A stretch of DNA of 22,534 nucleotides from positions 1-22,534 of IMG/VR virus record IMGVR_UViG_3300020430_000102; one strand, written 5' to 3'. The notes under the pieces were generated by a model. It ran no database searches. It worked only from the letters and a program-made list of their open reading frames with translations, and was not told the DNA's origin. Origin of the DNA: a virus. A program made the translations under genes and the position numbers. How positions within the stretch are numbered: position 1 is the stretch's first letter; each line of letters begins with the position of its first letter. Shown here in pieces: positions 6,858 through 14,427 of this stretch.

Positions 6858-7946
6858 TTAATCCAAGCCATGTACATTTTGATACGCAGCAAATAATTCT
6901 TCAGCAATTTTTTCATGGCCCTTTTCATTCGGATGATAGTCTCCATTTTGCTTCCCAGGCTCCGAAGGTTTTAAGACGTAAGAACGTCCCCAAGTTTCAG
7001 GATCCCAGTCTTTCCATTTATCTGCAAAAGCCCATCCTCCAAGTTGTGCCCAATAAGGCCAACCAACATGTAGCCCACCGTCAATATTAAAAGCATGCGG
7101 GCTTTCGAAAGCTTTTTCCGGAAATCCGCAGAAAGCTTCTCTCCACAATTGCTTAAGTCTTTCAGGTGCATCGGGTATTGCCTGCACATCGCCTTGATCA
7201 AGTCTTTTACTAATTTCTTTTTCTTCAATACTATTTATATCACCTGCGTATTGAAACAAAATTTGTTTAACCATATTTGATGATATGGGTTGATTTGCAT
7301 GACCCATAATTAGCTTAATATTATTTCTTTCACAGAAATCCTGAGCTTGCATGAATGTTCTTAAAGCGCTATGTGCTATGCTGGCTAGCCAAGTTGCTTT
7401 TTTTAACACACCTAATGCGATATCAACTTTATCTGCATTGCGAGAAGGTGCATAGTAATCATCACTTTGATCTATAAGATAATTGTTTCGAATTTCCGAC
7501 AGCACAATTAAGTTACTGTTGAATATATCGAATCTATCCCAACTCGACCATAGTATGAAAATCGCTTCCGGAAGCATATCTTCTTCAAGAAGCATGATAT
7601 CTTGTATTTGATTCCATATTCTTTGATTGCCCGCTCCTGAAATACCAGTGTTCCAATACTTTTCATAGCCGAGTTTATGAGCTATCACTTCCGGCCATTT
7701 AGCATATTTCCAATCATCTCTAATCAGAGTGTCAGGATCATAACTGCTGTAATCACCTTGAAAGAAATGATCGGTGTAACTGCAACCTCCACAAATGATG
7801 TATGGTTTTTTCTTATCAGTGGATGAGCAAAAGCGATTTCCCCTATAGTAATCCCACTGTCTTTCTTTCCAATCTTGACCTCTTGGTCTTTGATTTCGAG
7901 TTATATAAGGATACTTGAACTGCGCATCAGTAAACTGCGATTTCAT
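6858..7946 (-). CDS. SGNH/GDSL-like hydrolase
   Basis: 362 residues from the ATG at 7946. An earlier in-frame ATG at 7970 lies deeper in the carbamoyltransferase, while 7946 has GGTGGAG eight bases upstream. Visible SGNH features: a block I-type GGCSYTDHF (about 53-61, candidate nucleophile Ser56), a glycine block NTGISGAGN (99-107), a WSSWDRFD strand end (133-140), and the C-terminal catalytic block DYHPNEKGH (336-344, candidate Asp336 and His338). No signal peptide or membrane segment is seen. Members hydrolyse or transfer acyl groups on sugars, lipids or other esters; the substrate here is unknown. It overlaps the upstream carbamoyltransferase by 20 bp, so the two are co-translated and probably work on one pathway. 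The family call is by motif only. Confidence 0.75.
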   Translation of the reverse strand: MKSQFTDAQFKYPYITRNQRPRGQDWKERQWDYYRGNRFCSSTDKKKPYIICGGCSYTDHFFQGDYSSYDPDTLIRDDWKYAKWPEVIAHKLGYEKYWNTGISGAGNQRIWNQIQDIMLLEEDMLPEAIFILWSSWDRFDIFNSNLIVLSEIRNNYLIDQSDDYYAPSRNADKVDIALGVLKKATWLASIAHSALRTFMQAQDFCERNNIKLIMGHANQPISSNMVKQILFQYAGDINSIEEKEISKRLDQGDVQAIPDAPERLKQLWREAFCGFPEKAFESPHAFNIDGGLHVGWPYWAQLGGWAFADKWKDWDPETWGRSYVLKPSEPGKQNGDYHPNEKGHEKIAEELFAAYQNVHGLD

Positions 7947-9246
7947 ATTTTTTACTCCACCTTTGGCCATCTTCCCATGTATTGACCATGGGTTCGCCTT
8001 TTACATTCAATGATGTATTTAATAACATAGGACATCTCGTTGCTTTAAACCATTCTTCTAGGATCGGTCGCAGTATAGACTTACAGTCTTTCCGCACGAC
8101 TTGCACACGGGACGATCCATCTACATGAATAACTGACTTGTAATCGTGGTTTGCCTTTGCAACATACTGCATGTATTCATTCATCGGTCCTTCAAAAAAC
8201 TGCTCGGAATATTCTTCCAGGATGGCTGGTGCAAAGGGCCTAAATTTTTGTCTTCTTTTGATGGCGTTAACAGTGTCCTTAATATCATGACGGGGGTCAG
8301 CAAGAAGACTGCGATTACCAAGGGCGCGAGGACCAAACTCAGCACGGCCATGAACCACACCACAAATGCGATGCTGAAGAAGATGTCCAGCAATTTCACG
8401 GGGATTTGCACTAACGTCGACATTTTTACCAAGATAAGTATCCTTCCATTTGAGGGGTTTATCGAGATATGCAGCTGCAGCCCCTAAACTTGCACCTGCA
8501 TCGCCTGGGTTCGGCATGATCCAGACTTTGTCAAATAACCAATGTATCTTACTATTTACTACGCAATTAAGAGCAACTCCTCCTGCATAGCAAAGGTACT
8601 TTGAGTATTCCCTTGCTTTTTGCATAATTTGAATAATCTTTTGTTCGAGCAACCATTGGGCAGACGCAGCTAGGTCTTCATTCCTTGCATTAGGAAATAT
8701 GTTACCACATCCCTTGTGCAGATTAACTTGCAAAACGTCTTCAAGATTATACACCGGTTCTCCAAACCCGGCCATGCCCATAGTAATGTACTCATCTTCC
8801 ATAGGCTTGAGTCCAATCCTCTGTGTGATTGCAGAATAAAACAAGCCAAGTGAGTAAGGATATTTTTGTGACCAAACTTTCTTTTTCTTATACCAAATGG
8901 AAACAGTATCCCATTCGCCAATAGCATCAACCACCACACAAACAGGCTCTTCCGGCCACGGGCGGGTGTAGTACGCGCCTGCCGCGTGCGACCAATGATG
9001 AGATACAGACTTATGTCTACCTCTCCATTTGATCTTTTGTCCTGCATAAAGTCGTCGAGTATTCTTGAGAATTTGCTTCTCATAGAACACTTCCACTCCT
9101 TGATTCGGAGGCATATCGGGGTGTAAGTTTTTGTCGTTCTTTATACGACTATATCGTTCAGCATGACCAGCATATATGATATTACCTTTCAAGTCAATAA
9201 TCGTTTTAGCTGCATCATGAAATCCATAAGACAAACCGGTAATCAT
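7927..9246 (-). CDS. NodU/TobZ-family carbamoyltransferase
   Basis: 439 residues with the full family motif set: GFHDAA (8-13), ERYSRIKND (30-38), HHWSHAAGAY (83-92), VVVDAIGEWD (104-113), AGGVALNC (221-228), EFGPRALGNRSLL (303-315) and RPFAPA (336-341). These enzymes make carbamoyl-adenylate from carbamoyl phosphate and ATP (YrdC-like C-terminal part plus Kae1-like N-terminal part) and pass the carbamoyl group to a hydroxyl. Known acceptors include sugars and antibiotics, and phage relatives have been linked to carbamoylation of hydroxymethylated cytosine in DNA. The acceptor here cannot be read from the sequence. It lies behind the gp23 terminator with a late box ending 6 bases from the ATG and no ribosome site. 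T4 has gene 24 after gene 23, so this is accessory content. Confidence 0.93.
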   Translation of the reverse strand: MITGLSYGFHDAAKTIIDLKGNIIYAGHAERYSRIKNDKNLHPDMPPNQGVEVFYEKQILKNTRRLYAGQKIKWRGRHKSVSHHWSHAAGAYYTRPWPEEPVCVVVDAIGEWDTVSIWYKKKKVWSQKYPYSLGLFYSAITQRIGLKPMEDEYITMGMAGFGEPVYNLEDVLQVNLHKGCGNIFPNARNEDLAASAQWLLEQKIIQIMQKAREYSKYLCYAGGVALNCVVNSKIHWLFDKVWIMPNPGDAGASLGAAAAYLDKPLKWKDTYLGKNVDVSANPREIAGHLLQHRICGVVHGRAEFGPRALGNRSLLADPRHDIKDTVNAIKRRQKFRPFAPAILEEYSEQFFEGPMNEYMQYVAKANHDYKSVIHVDGSSRVQVVRKDCKSILRPILEEWFKATRCPMLLNTSLNVKGEPMVNTWEDGQRWSKKYEIAVY

Positions 9247-9251
9247 AAATC

Positions 9252-9259
9252 TATTTATC
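9252..9259 (-). promoter_or_regulatory. Late promoter for the carbamoyltransferase/SGNH pair
   Basis: Minus-strand GATAAATA, lying just past the U-run of the gp23 terminator. The last base of the box is only 6 bases before the A of the ATG, so T4-type spacing puts the RNA start at or within one base of the start codon. Confidence 0.6.
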
Positions 9260-9260
9260 C

Positions 9261-9290
9261 AATAAAAAAGGGAGGCCGAAGCCTCCCTTT
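9261..9290 (-). terminator. Rho-independent terminator after gp23
   Basis: In the transcript: stem AAAGGGAGGC, loop TTCG, GCCTCCCTTT, then the run continues to six T and ATT. A perfect 10-bp stem (9267-9276 with 9281-9290) with the very stable UUCG loop. It is 20 bp past the gp23 stop and closes the capsid operon. Confidence 0.93.
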
Positions 9291-9309
9291 GATCTTGAAG
9301 GTGTTAATC

Positions 9310-10611
9310 CTATGAAAGGATGTTAGTGATCTTCGTGATACGATAGTACTGGTTAGCACGATCTGTACCAGTCGAACCGTCGGTTGCTACGAACGGGTTA
9401 GCAATCATGCCGTAGCGAGTCTTAAACCCGATCTTCGGCTGGAAGCTGTTCTCACCCACTGCACGGACCATTGTTAACGGTACGTATGGGCAGTAGAAGA
9501 TACCTGCATCGTACGGGTTAGCACCCTTGTAACCGATGTTGACGTAATCTACAGAAGCATACGGGTCGATGTAGACCTTCATGCCGCCTGCAAGAGTACC
9601 GGCGAAAGTTGTGCCAGTGTCGTCAACTGTCAGGCCTGCGTTACCCTGCAGAGCAGGAGTATAGTCAAGCATGCCAGAAGCAGACAGGGCAGCCGCTACG
9701 TCAGAAGAACACAGGATAAAGTTACCCTTACCTCTACGTGTTTCTTTTGCGATCACGTTGGCTTCTCTCATCAGCTGTACCAACAGACCCTTATACTTTT
9801 CTACGCTCCAGCGACCGTCAGAATCTGCGTTCACGTCGAAAGTACCAGCAGTAGTGATATCACCCTGCTGCGAACCTGCTTTAGCTTTCAGGTTGATTGT
9901 GCGTACAACTTCTCTGTTGATTTCAGCAAGGATCTCAGCAGAAAGGATGTTTGCCAGCTCGGACTCAGCGTCAAGACCGTGGATTGCTTTCAGGTCTTGT
10001 GCCAGTTCCATGGTGTACTCAGCTTTCAGTGCACGGCTCTTGGCAGTGACTGTAGCTTTCTCGATTGAGAAGGCCATTTCAGCAAAGTTAGTACCGCCAC
10101 CATCGCCAAGGGCTTCAGCAGCAGAAGTTGCCATACCTGTACCAGGCGCGTAATCAGCTACGGTATCGGCGTCACCGGAATCACCAGCGAACGGATCATT
10201 AGAAGCAGTAGCTGAGCCAGAAGCTGCACCGGCAAATGCAGTGTCGGCTTCGTTGAACAGAGCCTCAGTACCACCCTGTGAGGTGTACTTCGACTTCATG
10301 GCGAAGATCAGGCCAGTTGGGCCAGTCATCGGCTGAACGCCTGCGATATCGTAAGCGATCAGATTAGGCATCGCACGTCTTACGAGACCGATAAGGATCG
10401 GGTCCCAGTTGTCGATGTTCGAGCCAGTTGCGTTGGCAGGTGCTTCAGAAAGCTGAAACTGCTGATGATTACGCTCTTCCTGAAGAGCCTTTTCAGTGTT
10501 TTCCAGAACTGTTGCAGTAACTGCTCTTTTATGCTTGTCGGCAAGTGCGCCAGCATCCTGAGAGTCCAGGACCGGTGCCCACTTTTCCATAAGTTTATCA
10601 CTTGTAAACAT
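9310..10611 (-). CDS. 23: gp23, major capsid protein precursor
   Basis: 433 residues, shorter than T4 gp23 (521) and in the range of marine relatives. The N-terminal pro-region (1-56) is helical and charged, and ends at QLSE|APAN, which fits the T4 prohead protease rule (I/L)xE followed by a small residue; I infer cleavage after Glu56. The mature part has the conserved stretch NIDNWDPILIGLVRRAMPNLIAYD (given here as a landmark: it opens at residue 64), then GVQPMTGPTGLIFA, and FQPKIGFKTRYGM near the C-terminus. It forms the hexamers of the head. AGGGAG precedes the ATG. It directly follows scaffold gp22 and is closed by a strong terminator. No separate vertex gene 24 lies in the window. Confidence 0.96.
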   Translation of the reverse strand: MFTSDKLMEKWAPVLDSQDAGALADKHKRAVTATVLENTEKALQEERNHQQFQLSEAPANATGSNIDNWDPILIGLVRRAMPNLIAYDIAGVQPMTGPTGLIFAMKSKYTSQGGTEALFNEADTAFAGAASGSATASNDPFAGDSGDADTVADYAPGTGMATSAAEALGDGGGTNFAEMAFSIEKATVTAKSRALKAEYTMELAQDLKAIHGLDAESELANILSAEILAEINREVVRTINLKAKAGSQQGDITTAGTFDVNADSDGRWSVEKYKGLLVQLMREANVIAKETRRGKGNFILCSSDVAAALSASGMLDYTPALQGNAGLTVDDTGTTFAGTLAGGMKVYIDPYASVDYVNIGYKGANPYDAGIFYCPYVPLTMVRAVGENSFQPKIGFKTRYGMIANPFVATDGSTGTDRANQYYRITKITNILS

Positions 10612-10629
10612 TATAGTTTCTCCCTATGT

Positions 10630-11652
10630 TTATTTTTTAAGTGCAGCGAGATAGCGGGACATGGTGTCAGATACTTGAACTTCTTCAGTCTCTTCATCCA
10701 GTTCTACTGTCTCAGTTGGTGTTTCAGCTGGAGCAGCCTTAAAATACGATTCTTTCAGTGTTGCAACCTTGGATGCGAAATCCTCGGCATTGTCGAAAGA
10801 AACGCCTTCAGCCAGCGACTTCAACTTTTCGGTTTGTGCCTCAGAAAGATCTGCAGCAGCTTCATTGATTACGTGTTCCTTAGAAAGGTCAGCAACCTGC
10901 TCTTTGAGCTTGATGTTATTTTCAATAGAAGCATTTAACTGCTCTTCCAGGTCATCGTTTCTCTTGGCCATATCATCGACCAGATCAACCTTAGACTCAG
11001 GAACTTCAATGTAATGCTCATTGAATACACCATGAAGTGCTTTCATGAAAGATTCTGAAATCTCATTGCGGAGACCGCTTTCGATTGCCAGTTTATTCTC
11101 TTCCATCCAGTTTTCTACGACGTAGTTTAGGTAGCCATCAACTTTCTCTACGAGTTCATTGTGGATACGTGTGGTTTCTTCAGCAAGCTCTTCCTTGTAC
11201 TGCTCTTCTAAGCTGTCCACAGTTTCAGCAACTTTTGCTTTTACTGCTGCTTCAAAGATAACTTCTGCTTTAGCGCGGAAGCCATCAGAAAGGGTTGCTT
11301 CAGATTCTACAAGCGCGTTGAGATCTTCATCAAAGTTGTTCTCTGCGATTGCTTCGTCATCGACGTCAACGTCTTCTTTCGCCATCATTTTTTGATAAGC
11401 AGCCATAAGATCGCCTTTTTTCATCTTTGACATTTCTTTGTACATCGCATTGATCATACCAGCCTTGGTCTTAGGTGCTGCGGCTTGTGTAGGCTCGCTC
11501 TTATCGATTGCAGCCTTAGTGTCGTCAGCAGCTTTTTCACCATCAGCCTCAGGGGCTGCGGCTTCGTCCAAAGAATCCTCGTTAACTTCGTCAACAATTT
11601 CATCTTGGAGTTGATCTTCTACGATGTCTTCAGTTTTGACTTCTTCAGACAT
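10630..11652 (-). CDS. 22: gp22, prohead scaffolding core protein
   Basis: 340 residues, against 269 in T4. Highly charged, alanine/glutamate-rich and predicted helical, with long coiled-coil stretches (about 105-290), as expected of a scaffold that is degraded by gp21 after assembly. Position between gp21 and gp23 is canonical. The extra length is mostly at the N-terminus: an acidic leader (1-45), then a compact basic/hydrophobic motif TKAGMINAMYKEMSKMKK (62-79) followed by GDLMAAYQKMMA (80-91). The C-terminus ends SRYLAALKK, the type of tail that contacts capsid proteins in such scaffolds (inference). GGAGGAG lies before the ATG. Candidate gp21 sites such as LVE|S and INE|A are present. Confidence 0.92.
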   Translation of the reverse strand: MSEEVKTEDIVEDQLQDEIVDEVNEDSLDEAAAPEADGEKAADDTKAAIDKSEPTQAAAPKTKAGMINAMYKEMSKMKKGDLMAAYQKMMAKEDVDVDDEAIAENNFDEDLNALVESEATLSDGFRAKAEVIFEAAVKAKVAETVDSLEEQYKEELAEETTRIHNELVEKVDGYLNYVVENWMEENKLAIESGLRNEISESFMKALHGVFNEHYIEVPESKVDLVDDMAKRNDDLEEQLNASIENNIKLKEQVADLSKEHVINEAAADLSEAQTEKLKSLAEGVSFDNAEDFASKVATLKESYFKAAPAETPTETVELDEETEEVQVSDTMSRYLAALKK

Positions 11653-11670
11653 GTGTTACTCCTCCGAGTG

Positions 11671-12306
11671 TTAAAGTTTGGAGAGGAAATCTTTGAAGGC
11701 CTTCATCTGCATTTCTGGAGATGTGCTTTCTTTGATCTCAGTCTCGAGTTTTTCAATTTCCTGAACCTTAAATGTTCCGTTTTCAAGGATCCATTCAACA
11801 CCTTCCATGACTCCGTTAACGAAGGCTTGAGGTGCCGAAGGATCTTGAACAACGTCAATGGCATTTAACATAAAGTCACCCTTTACGTAATTAGTACCAT
11901 TTCTTGGTTCAAGACTACCCATACCACGACTTGACACTGCCAACTGAACTCCTCCTTCCATGAGACCTTGAACGATTTGTCCCATCGGAGTATTCAAGAC
12001 AGTTGCCTTTCCCACCACATTACTACCTTGCCAACTTAGCTCGGTAATCTTATGGGAAACTTTATCCAAATTAATCGTTGGTCCTTCAGGGTGGTTCAAT
12101 TCACCGACCGCACGACCTTTGGAAACCTGTTCTGCAGTGTACTTGTTAACTGCGTTTTCAAGTACCTGCTTTGGATAGATACGGCCGTTTCTATTTTTTT
12201 GATCGGCCTGCATGAATACACCTTCGATGACAAGTTGCTTCTTGCCATCTTTTTCTTCGGTGATATAGCTTAACTCTACATCGTTATGTTCTGTTATAAG
12301 CTTCAT
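11671..12306 (-). CDS. 21: gp21, prohead maturation protease
   Basis: 211 residues, as in T4 (212). It is a herpes-type assembly serine protease (family S77/U9). Visible catalytic region: GELNHP with His72, and AVSSRGMGS with the SSRG serine at 125-126. NGRIYP (40-45) is a further family landmark. It cleaves gp22, gp23 and the core proteins after (I/L)xE. The start follows the upstream stop without a gap (TAAATG). The C-terminal 30 residues are charged and helical, as in the self-cleaved tail of the T4 enzyme. Confidence 0.95.
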   Translation of the reverse strand: MKLITEHNDVELSYITEEKDGKKQLVIEGVFMQADQKNRNGRIYPKQVLENAVNKYTAEQVSKGRAVGELNHPEGPTINLDKVSHKITELSWQGSNVVGKATVLNTPMGQIVQGLMEGGVQLAVSSRGMGSLEPRNGTNYVKGDFMLNAIDVVQDPSAPQAFVNGVMEGVEWILENGTFKVQEIEKLETEIKESTSPEMQMKAFKDFLSKL

Positions 12307-12540
12307 TTATCCACCCATTAAATCTGTAAATTCTTTAGCAGCTTTTTCGGCTTCTTTTGCACTTTTAAATTCGTCTAACTTATCACCATCAACGTAAACA
12401 CAAAAGAAATTACCTTTTTTAGTAATCACTGCTTCATATTTCTTTTTCTTTCCGACTTTAAACTTTTTTACAAGTTTTTCGCCGGGCTTAACCTTGTAGG
12501 CCTCAGCTAGATTCGTCCGAAACTGCTTGAACGTCTTCAT
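12307..12540 (-). CDS. Small basic prohead core/internal protein at the gp68 position
   Basis: 77 residues. It occupies the place of T4 gene 68 (between 67 and 21) but is shorter. It starts MKTFKQFRTNLAE|AYKV: this resembles the T4 capsid-targeting peptide of internal proteins (MKTYQEF...IAE|A) and ends in a gp21-type site LAE|A, so cleavage after Glu13 would release a 64-residue lysine-rich protein. The mature part looks like three strands and a helix (KKYEAVI, FFCVYVDGD, then KSAKEAEKAAKEFTDLM). I infer a core protein kept or injected with the DNA. The first 38 bp overlap the gp67-like gene in another frame. A GAGG lies upstream, at long spacing. Confidence 0.8.
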   Translation of the reverse strand: MKTFKQFRTNLAEAYKVKPGEKLVKKFKVGKKKKYEAVITKKGNFFCVYVDGDKLDEFKSAKEAEKAAKEFTDLMGG

Positions 12541-12829
12541 CTTCTACTTCTTCCTCTTCCGATTCCTCAGTTTCATCATCAGAAAGAACATCACTATCCT
12601 TTCCATCTGCGTCAACTGATTCTTCTTCTCCAGTTTCTTCGTCTTCATCTTCTTCGACTTCTACATCTTCGATGTCGACTTCCTCGTCAGCACCAAAGGA
12701 TTTGGCCAATTCAATTTTTTTCGCGTCTAGAGCAGCATTAATCTTGTCACTCATAAGCGCAGAAAATTTATTGTTAGCATCAGCCATTTTATTTCCGGCC
12801 AAGTCAACAATCATATCAGAAACATCCAT
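12503..12829 (-). CDS. 67: gp67-like acidic prohead core protein
   Basis: 108 residues directly after portal gp20, the T4 gene 67 position. The first half is helical (KMADANNKFSALMSDKINAALDAKKIELAKSF, about residues 14-45) and the second half is almost entirely Asp/Glu/Ser, the same build as T4 gp67, a core protein that is processed by gp21 into internal peptides. AAGGAG precedes the ATG and a perfect late promoter lies 19 bp upstream, so this gene opens the capsid operon 67-68-21-22-23. The call rests on position and composition; sequence identity in such low-complexity proteins is weak evidence. Confidence 0.82.
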   Translation of the reverse strand: MDVSDMIVDLAGNKMADANNKFSALMSDKINAALDAKKIELAKSFGADEEVDIEDVEVEEDEDEETGEEESVDADGKDSDVLSDDETEESEEEEVEDEDVQAVSDESS

Positions 12830-12847
12830 AAATTTTCTCCTTGATTT

Positions 12848-12855
12848 TATTTATA
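12848..12855 (-). promoter_or_regulatory. Late promoter of the capsid operon
   Basis: Exact T4 consensus TATAAATA on the minus strand in the 31-bp gap between gp20 and the gp67-like gene. RNA would start near 12842, followed by AAGGAG and the ATG at 12829. No terminator separates it from gp23, so it can serve all five capsid genes. Confidence 0.8.
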
Positions 12856-12860
12856 AAAAA

Positions 12861-14372
12861 TTAGATTTCATCGTCATCTTCTGACGATTTTTCCTTGTCA
12901 CTATCAGGGATCATGTCATCCACATCACCTTCAGCTTTAATTTGAGAATCGATTTTTTGCATTTCTGCTTCATCTTGGAAAAGTACATTCCTGCGGATCC
13001 ATTCCACAGAAAAATATTTGCCAACATACTCATCAATTTCTCGTAAAGTTCCAAGTCTTTCACGAAGAAGCTCAGATTCTTTGAGTTCTGAAAAATGTGA
13101 GTCTTTCATAAAGTCAAAGCGAATCTTGTTCGAAATTTCTTTAAACTCATCTTCAGTAAGAATGCCTTTTAAGACGAGCTGCGTTTTCAGCAAGTCAATA
13201 TAAAGCATACTAAATCTTTTTCTTAACCTATCAATAAACTTCTGGAACTTGAGTTCATCTCTTGTTATCTCAGAAGCGCGACCCAAGGAAAACTGAGCTT
13301 CTTGCTCGAGCCTGTTGATGGGGACGTTGAGAGATCGATATAATTTCTTTTGGAAGTAGACGATATCGTCGATCTGCCCGAGGTTTTCCCCTCCTGGTAG
13401 GGTTGTAATTTCTGTACCGCGGCCACCTTCTCTACGCGGTAGCCAGAAGTCCTCCAGCATGGAGACCTGGTTATTCGCATCTTTAATTTCTCCTGTCTGT
13501 GCATTATAAACCAGTTTATTTCTATACTTGGTCATAATGTTTCTCAGGTATTCTTCAGCCTTACCTTTTGGTAAGTTACCTACGTCAATATAAAAGATTC
13601 TGCGTTCAGGTGCTCTCGAAAGCCTGTAGATAACCAAGGAATCTTCCATCATCCTTAATTGGTTTACAGTCTTCATTGCCTTATGAATGTAAGAAGCAAC
13701 CTGTTTATTGTCCGGCGTATACAGGCCAGATGTTACATATGCAATTGAATCTTTATGAATCTTCAATCCTTGGTTGGCTTTGTTCATCGAGCCATTCTGA
13801 AAAAGATAGTATTCACTTACTTTTTTAATAAGCTCGGTACCACTCTGAGGATCTTTATCCTTAGTAACTTCCTTGACTTTTTTAATCTTAAGCGGGTCGA
13901 TCATACGAAGTTCGACAATACCTGCTTTAGGATTATTTGAGTCAATAATCTTGTGATAGTACACCCTGCCGTCGACATACCATTTGCGGAAAATGTCGTG
14001 TCCCTGCCAATTCATGTTTAGCAGTTCGGTGATTTTATCAAATTCATCTCTGATTTTGTTTTTAATAGATGCCGATTGCTTTATACCGTCTAGTACGATT
14101 TCAACCGGACTTTCCGTGTCAACTGCAGTAATTGCTTCGTTGACAATGTCTTCAATAGCAGCATCAACTTCTGGTTGACTTGCTGCATCTCTATATCTTA
14201 CGATTTGTTCATTTTCAGTCTTGGCCTTGCCGCCGTCCATATCAATGTATGCGCCATAATGGCCACCAGCATTTACAACCTGACCGACACCATCGTCGTC
14301 AGGTGGTACAAACGAAACTCTCTGAGGTTCGCCGCCTTTCCGTTTAATTTCAAATCCGAAAAACTCTGCCAT
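12861..14372 (-). CDS. 20: gp20, portal vertex protein
   Basis: 503 residues, near T4 gp20 (524). Typical features: an N-terminal DGGKAKTENEQIVRYRDAASQPEVDAAIEDIVNEA block (residues about 47-81 in part), ELLNMNWQGHDIFRKWYVDGR, the RAPERRIFYIDVGNLPKGKAEEYL stretch, the DFWLPRREGGRGTEI loop and the stem helix LRKRFS. It forms the dodecameric DNA entry ring that nucleates the prohead and docks terminase gp17. The C-terminal tail is acidic (SDKEKSSEDDDEI). AAAGGTG precedes the ATG. The leader carries a hairpin behind a late promoter. Confidence 0.95.
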   Translation of the reverse strand: MAEFFGFEIKRKGGEPQRVSFVPPDDDGVGQVVNAGGHYGAYIDMDGGKAKTENEQIVRYRDAASQPEVDAAIEDIVNEAITAVDTESPVEIVLDGIKQSASIKNKIRDEFDKITELLNMNWQGHDIFRKWYVDGRVYYHKIIDSNNPKAGIVELRMIDPLKIKKVKEVTKDKDPQSGTELIKKVSEYYLFQNGSMNKANQGLKIHKDSIAYVTSGLYTPDNKQVASYIHKAMKTVNQLRMMEDSLVIYRLSRAPERRIFYIDVGNLPKGKAEEYLRNIMTKYRNKLVYNAQTGEIKDANNQVSMLEDFWLPRREGGRGTEITTLPGGENLGQIDDIVYFQKKLYRSLNVPINRLEQEAQFSLGRASEITRDELKFQKFIDRLRKRFSMLYIDLLKTQLVLKGILTEDEFKEISNKIRFDFMKDSHFSELKESELLRERLGTLREIDEYVGKYFSVEWIRRNVLFQDEAEMQKIDSQIKAEGDVDDMIPDSDKEKSSEDDDEI

Positions 14373-14387
14373 AGTTCACCTTTCGAT

Positions 14388-14415
14388 TTAGGAGGGACAT
14401 AACCGCCCCTCCTAA
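14388..14415 (-). other. 5'-leader hairpin of gp20 mRNA
   Basis: Inverted repeat TTAGGAGGG / CCCTCCTAA (14415-14407 with 14396-14388), perfect 9 bp, 10-base loop. It begins 2 bp after the late box, so the RNA start near 14412 falls in the first arm and leaves about 6 G/C-rich pairs at the 5' end. No T-run follows, so it is not a standard terminator. The gp20 ribosome site lies outside it. Confidence 0.7.
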
Positions 14416-14417
14416 TC

Positions 14418-14425
14418 TATTTATC
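14418..14425 (-). promoter_or_regulatory. Late promoter for gp20
   Basis: Minus-strand GATAAATA, 2 bp after the gp19 stop codon. The leader to the gp20 ATG is about 40 bases. Confidence 0.65.
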
Positions 14426-14427
14426 CA

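Noticed and set aside
7232-7239. Exact TATAAATA on the minus strand inside the SGNH gene
   Set aside because: Explained by coding sequence (Asp-Ile-Asn-Ser), with no gene start downstream.
7927-7990. Possible truncation of the carbamoyltransferase C-terminus
   Set aside because: It ends soon after the NTSLNVKGEPMVNT motif, but the ending looks natural and the next gene is correctly overlapped; no frameshift is needed.
8146-8487. 113-codon plus-strand frame opposite the carbamoyltransferase
   Set aside because: Antisense shadow; the minus-strand frame carries all family motifs.
9671-10153. 160-codon plus-strand frame opposite gp23
   Set aside because: Codon-bias shadow of the GC-richer capsid gene; no ribosome site or promoter.
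10627-10634. AATAAACA before gp23 as a late promoter
   Set aside because: One mismatch in the core, and the RNA start would cut into the AGGGAG ribosome site. gp23 is served by the capsid operon promoter.
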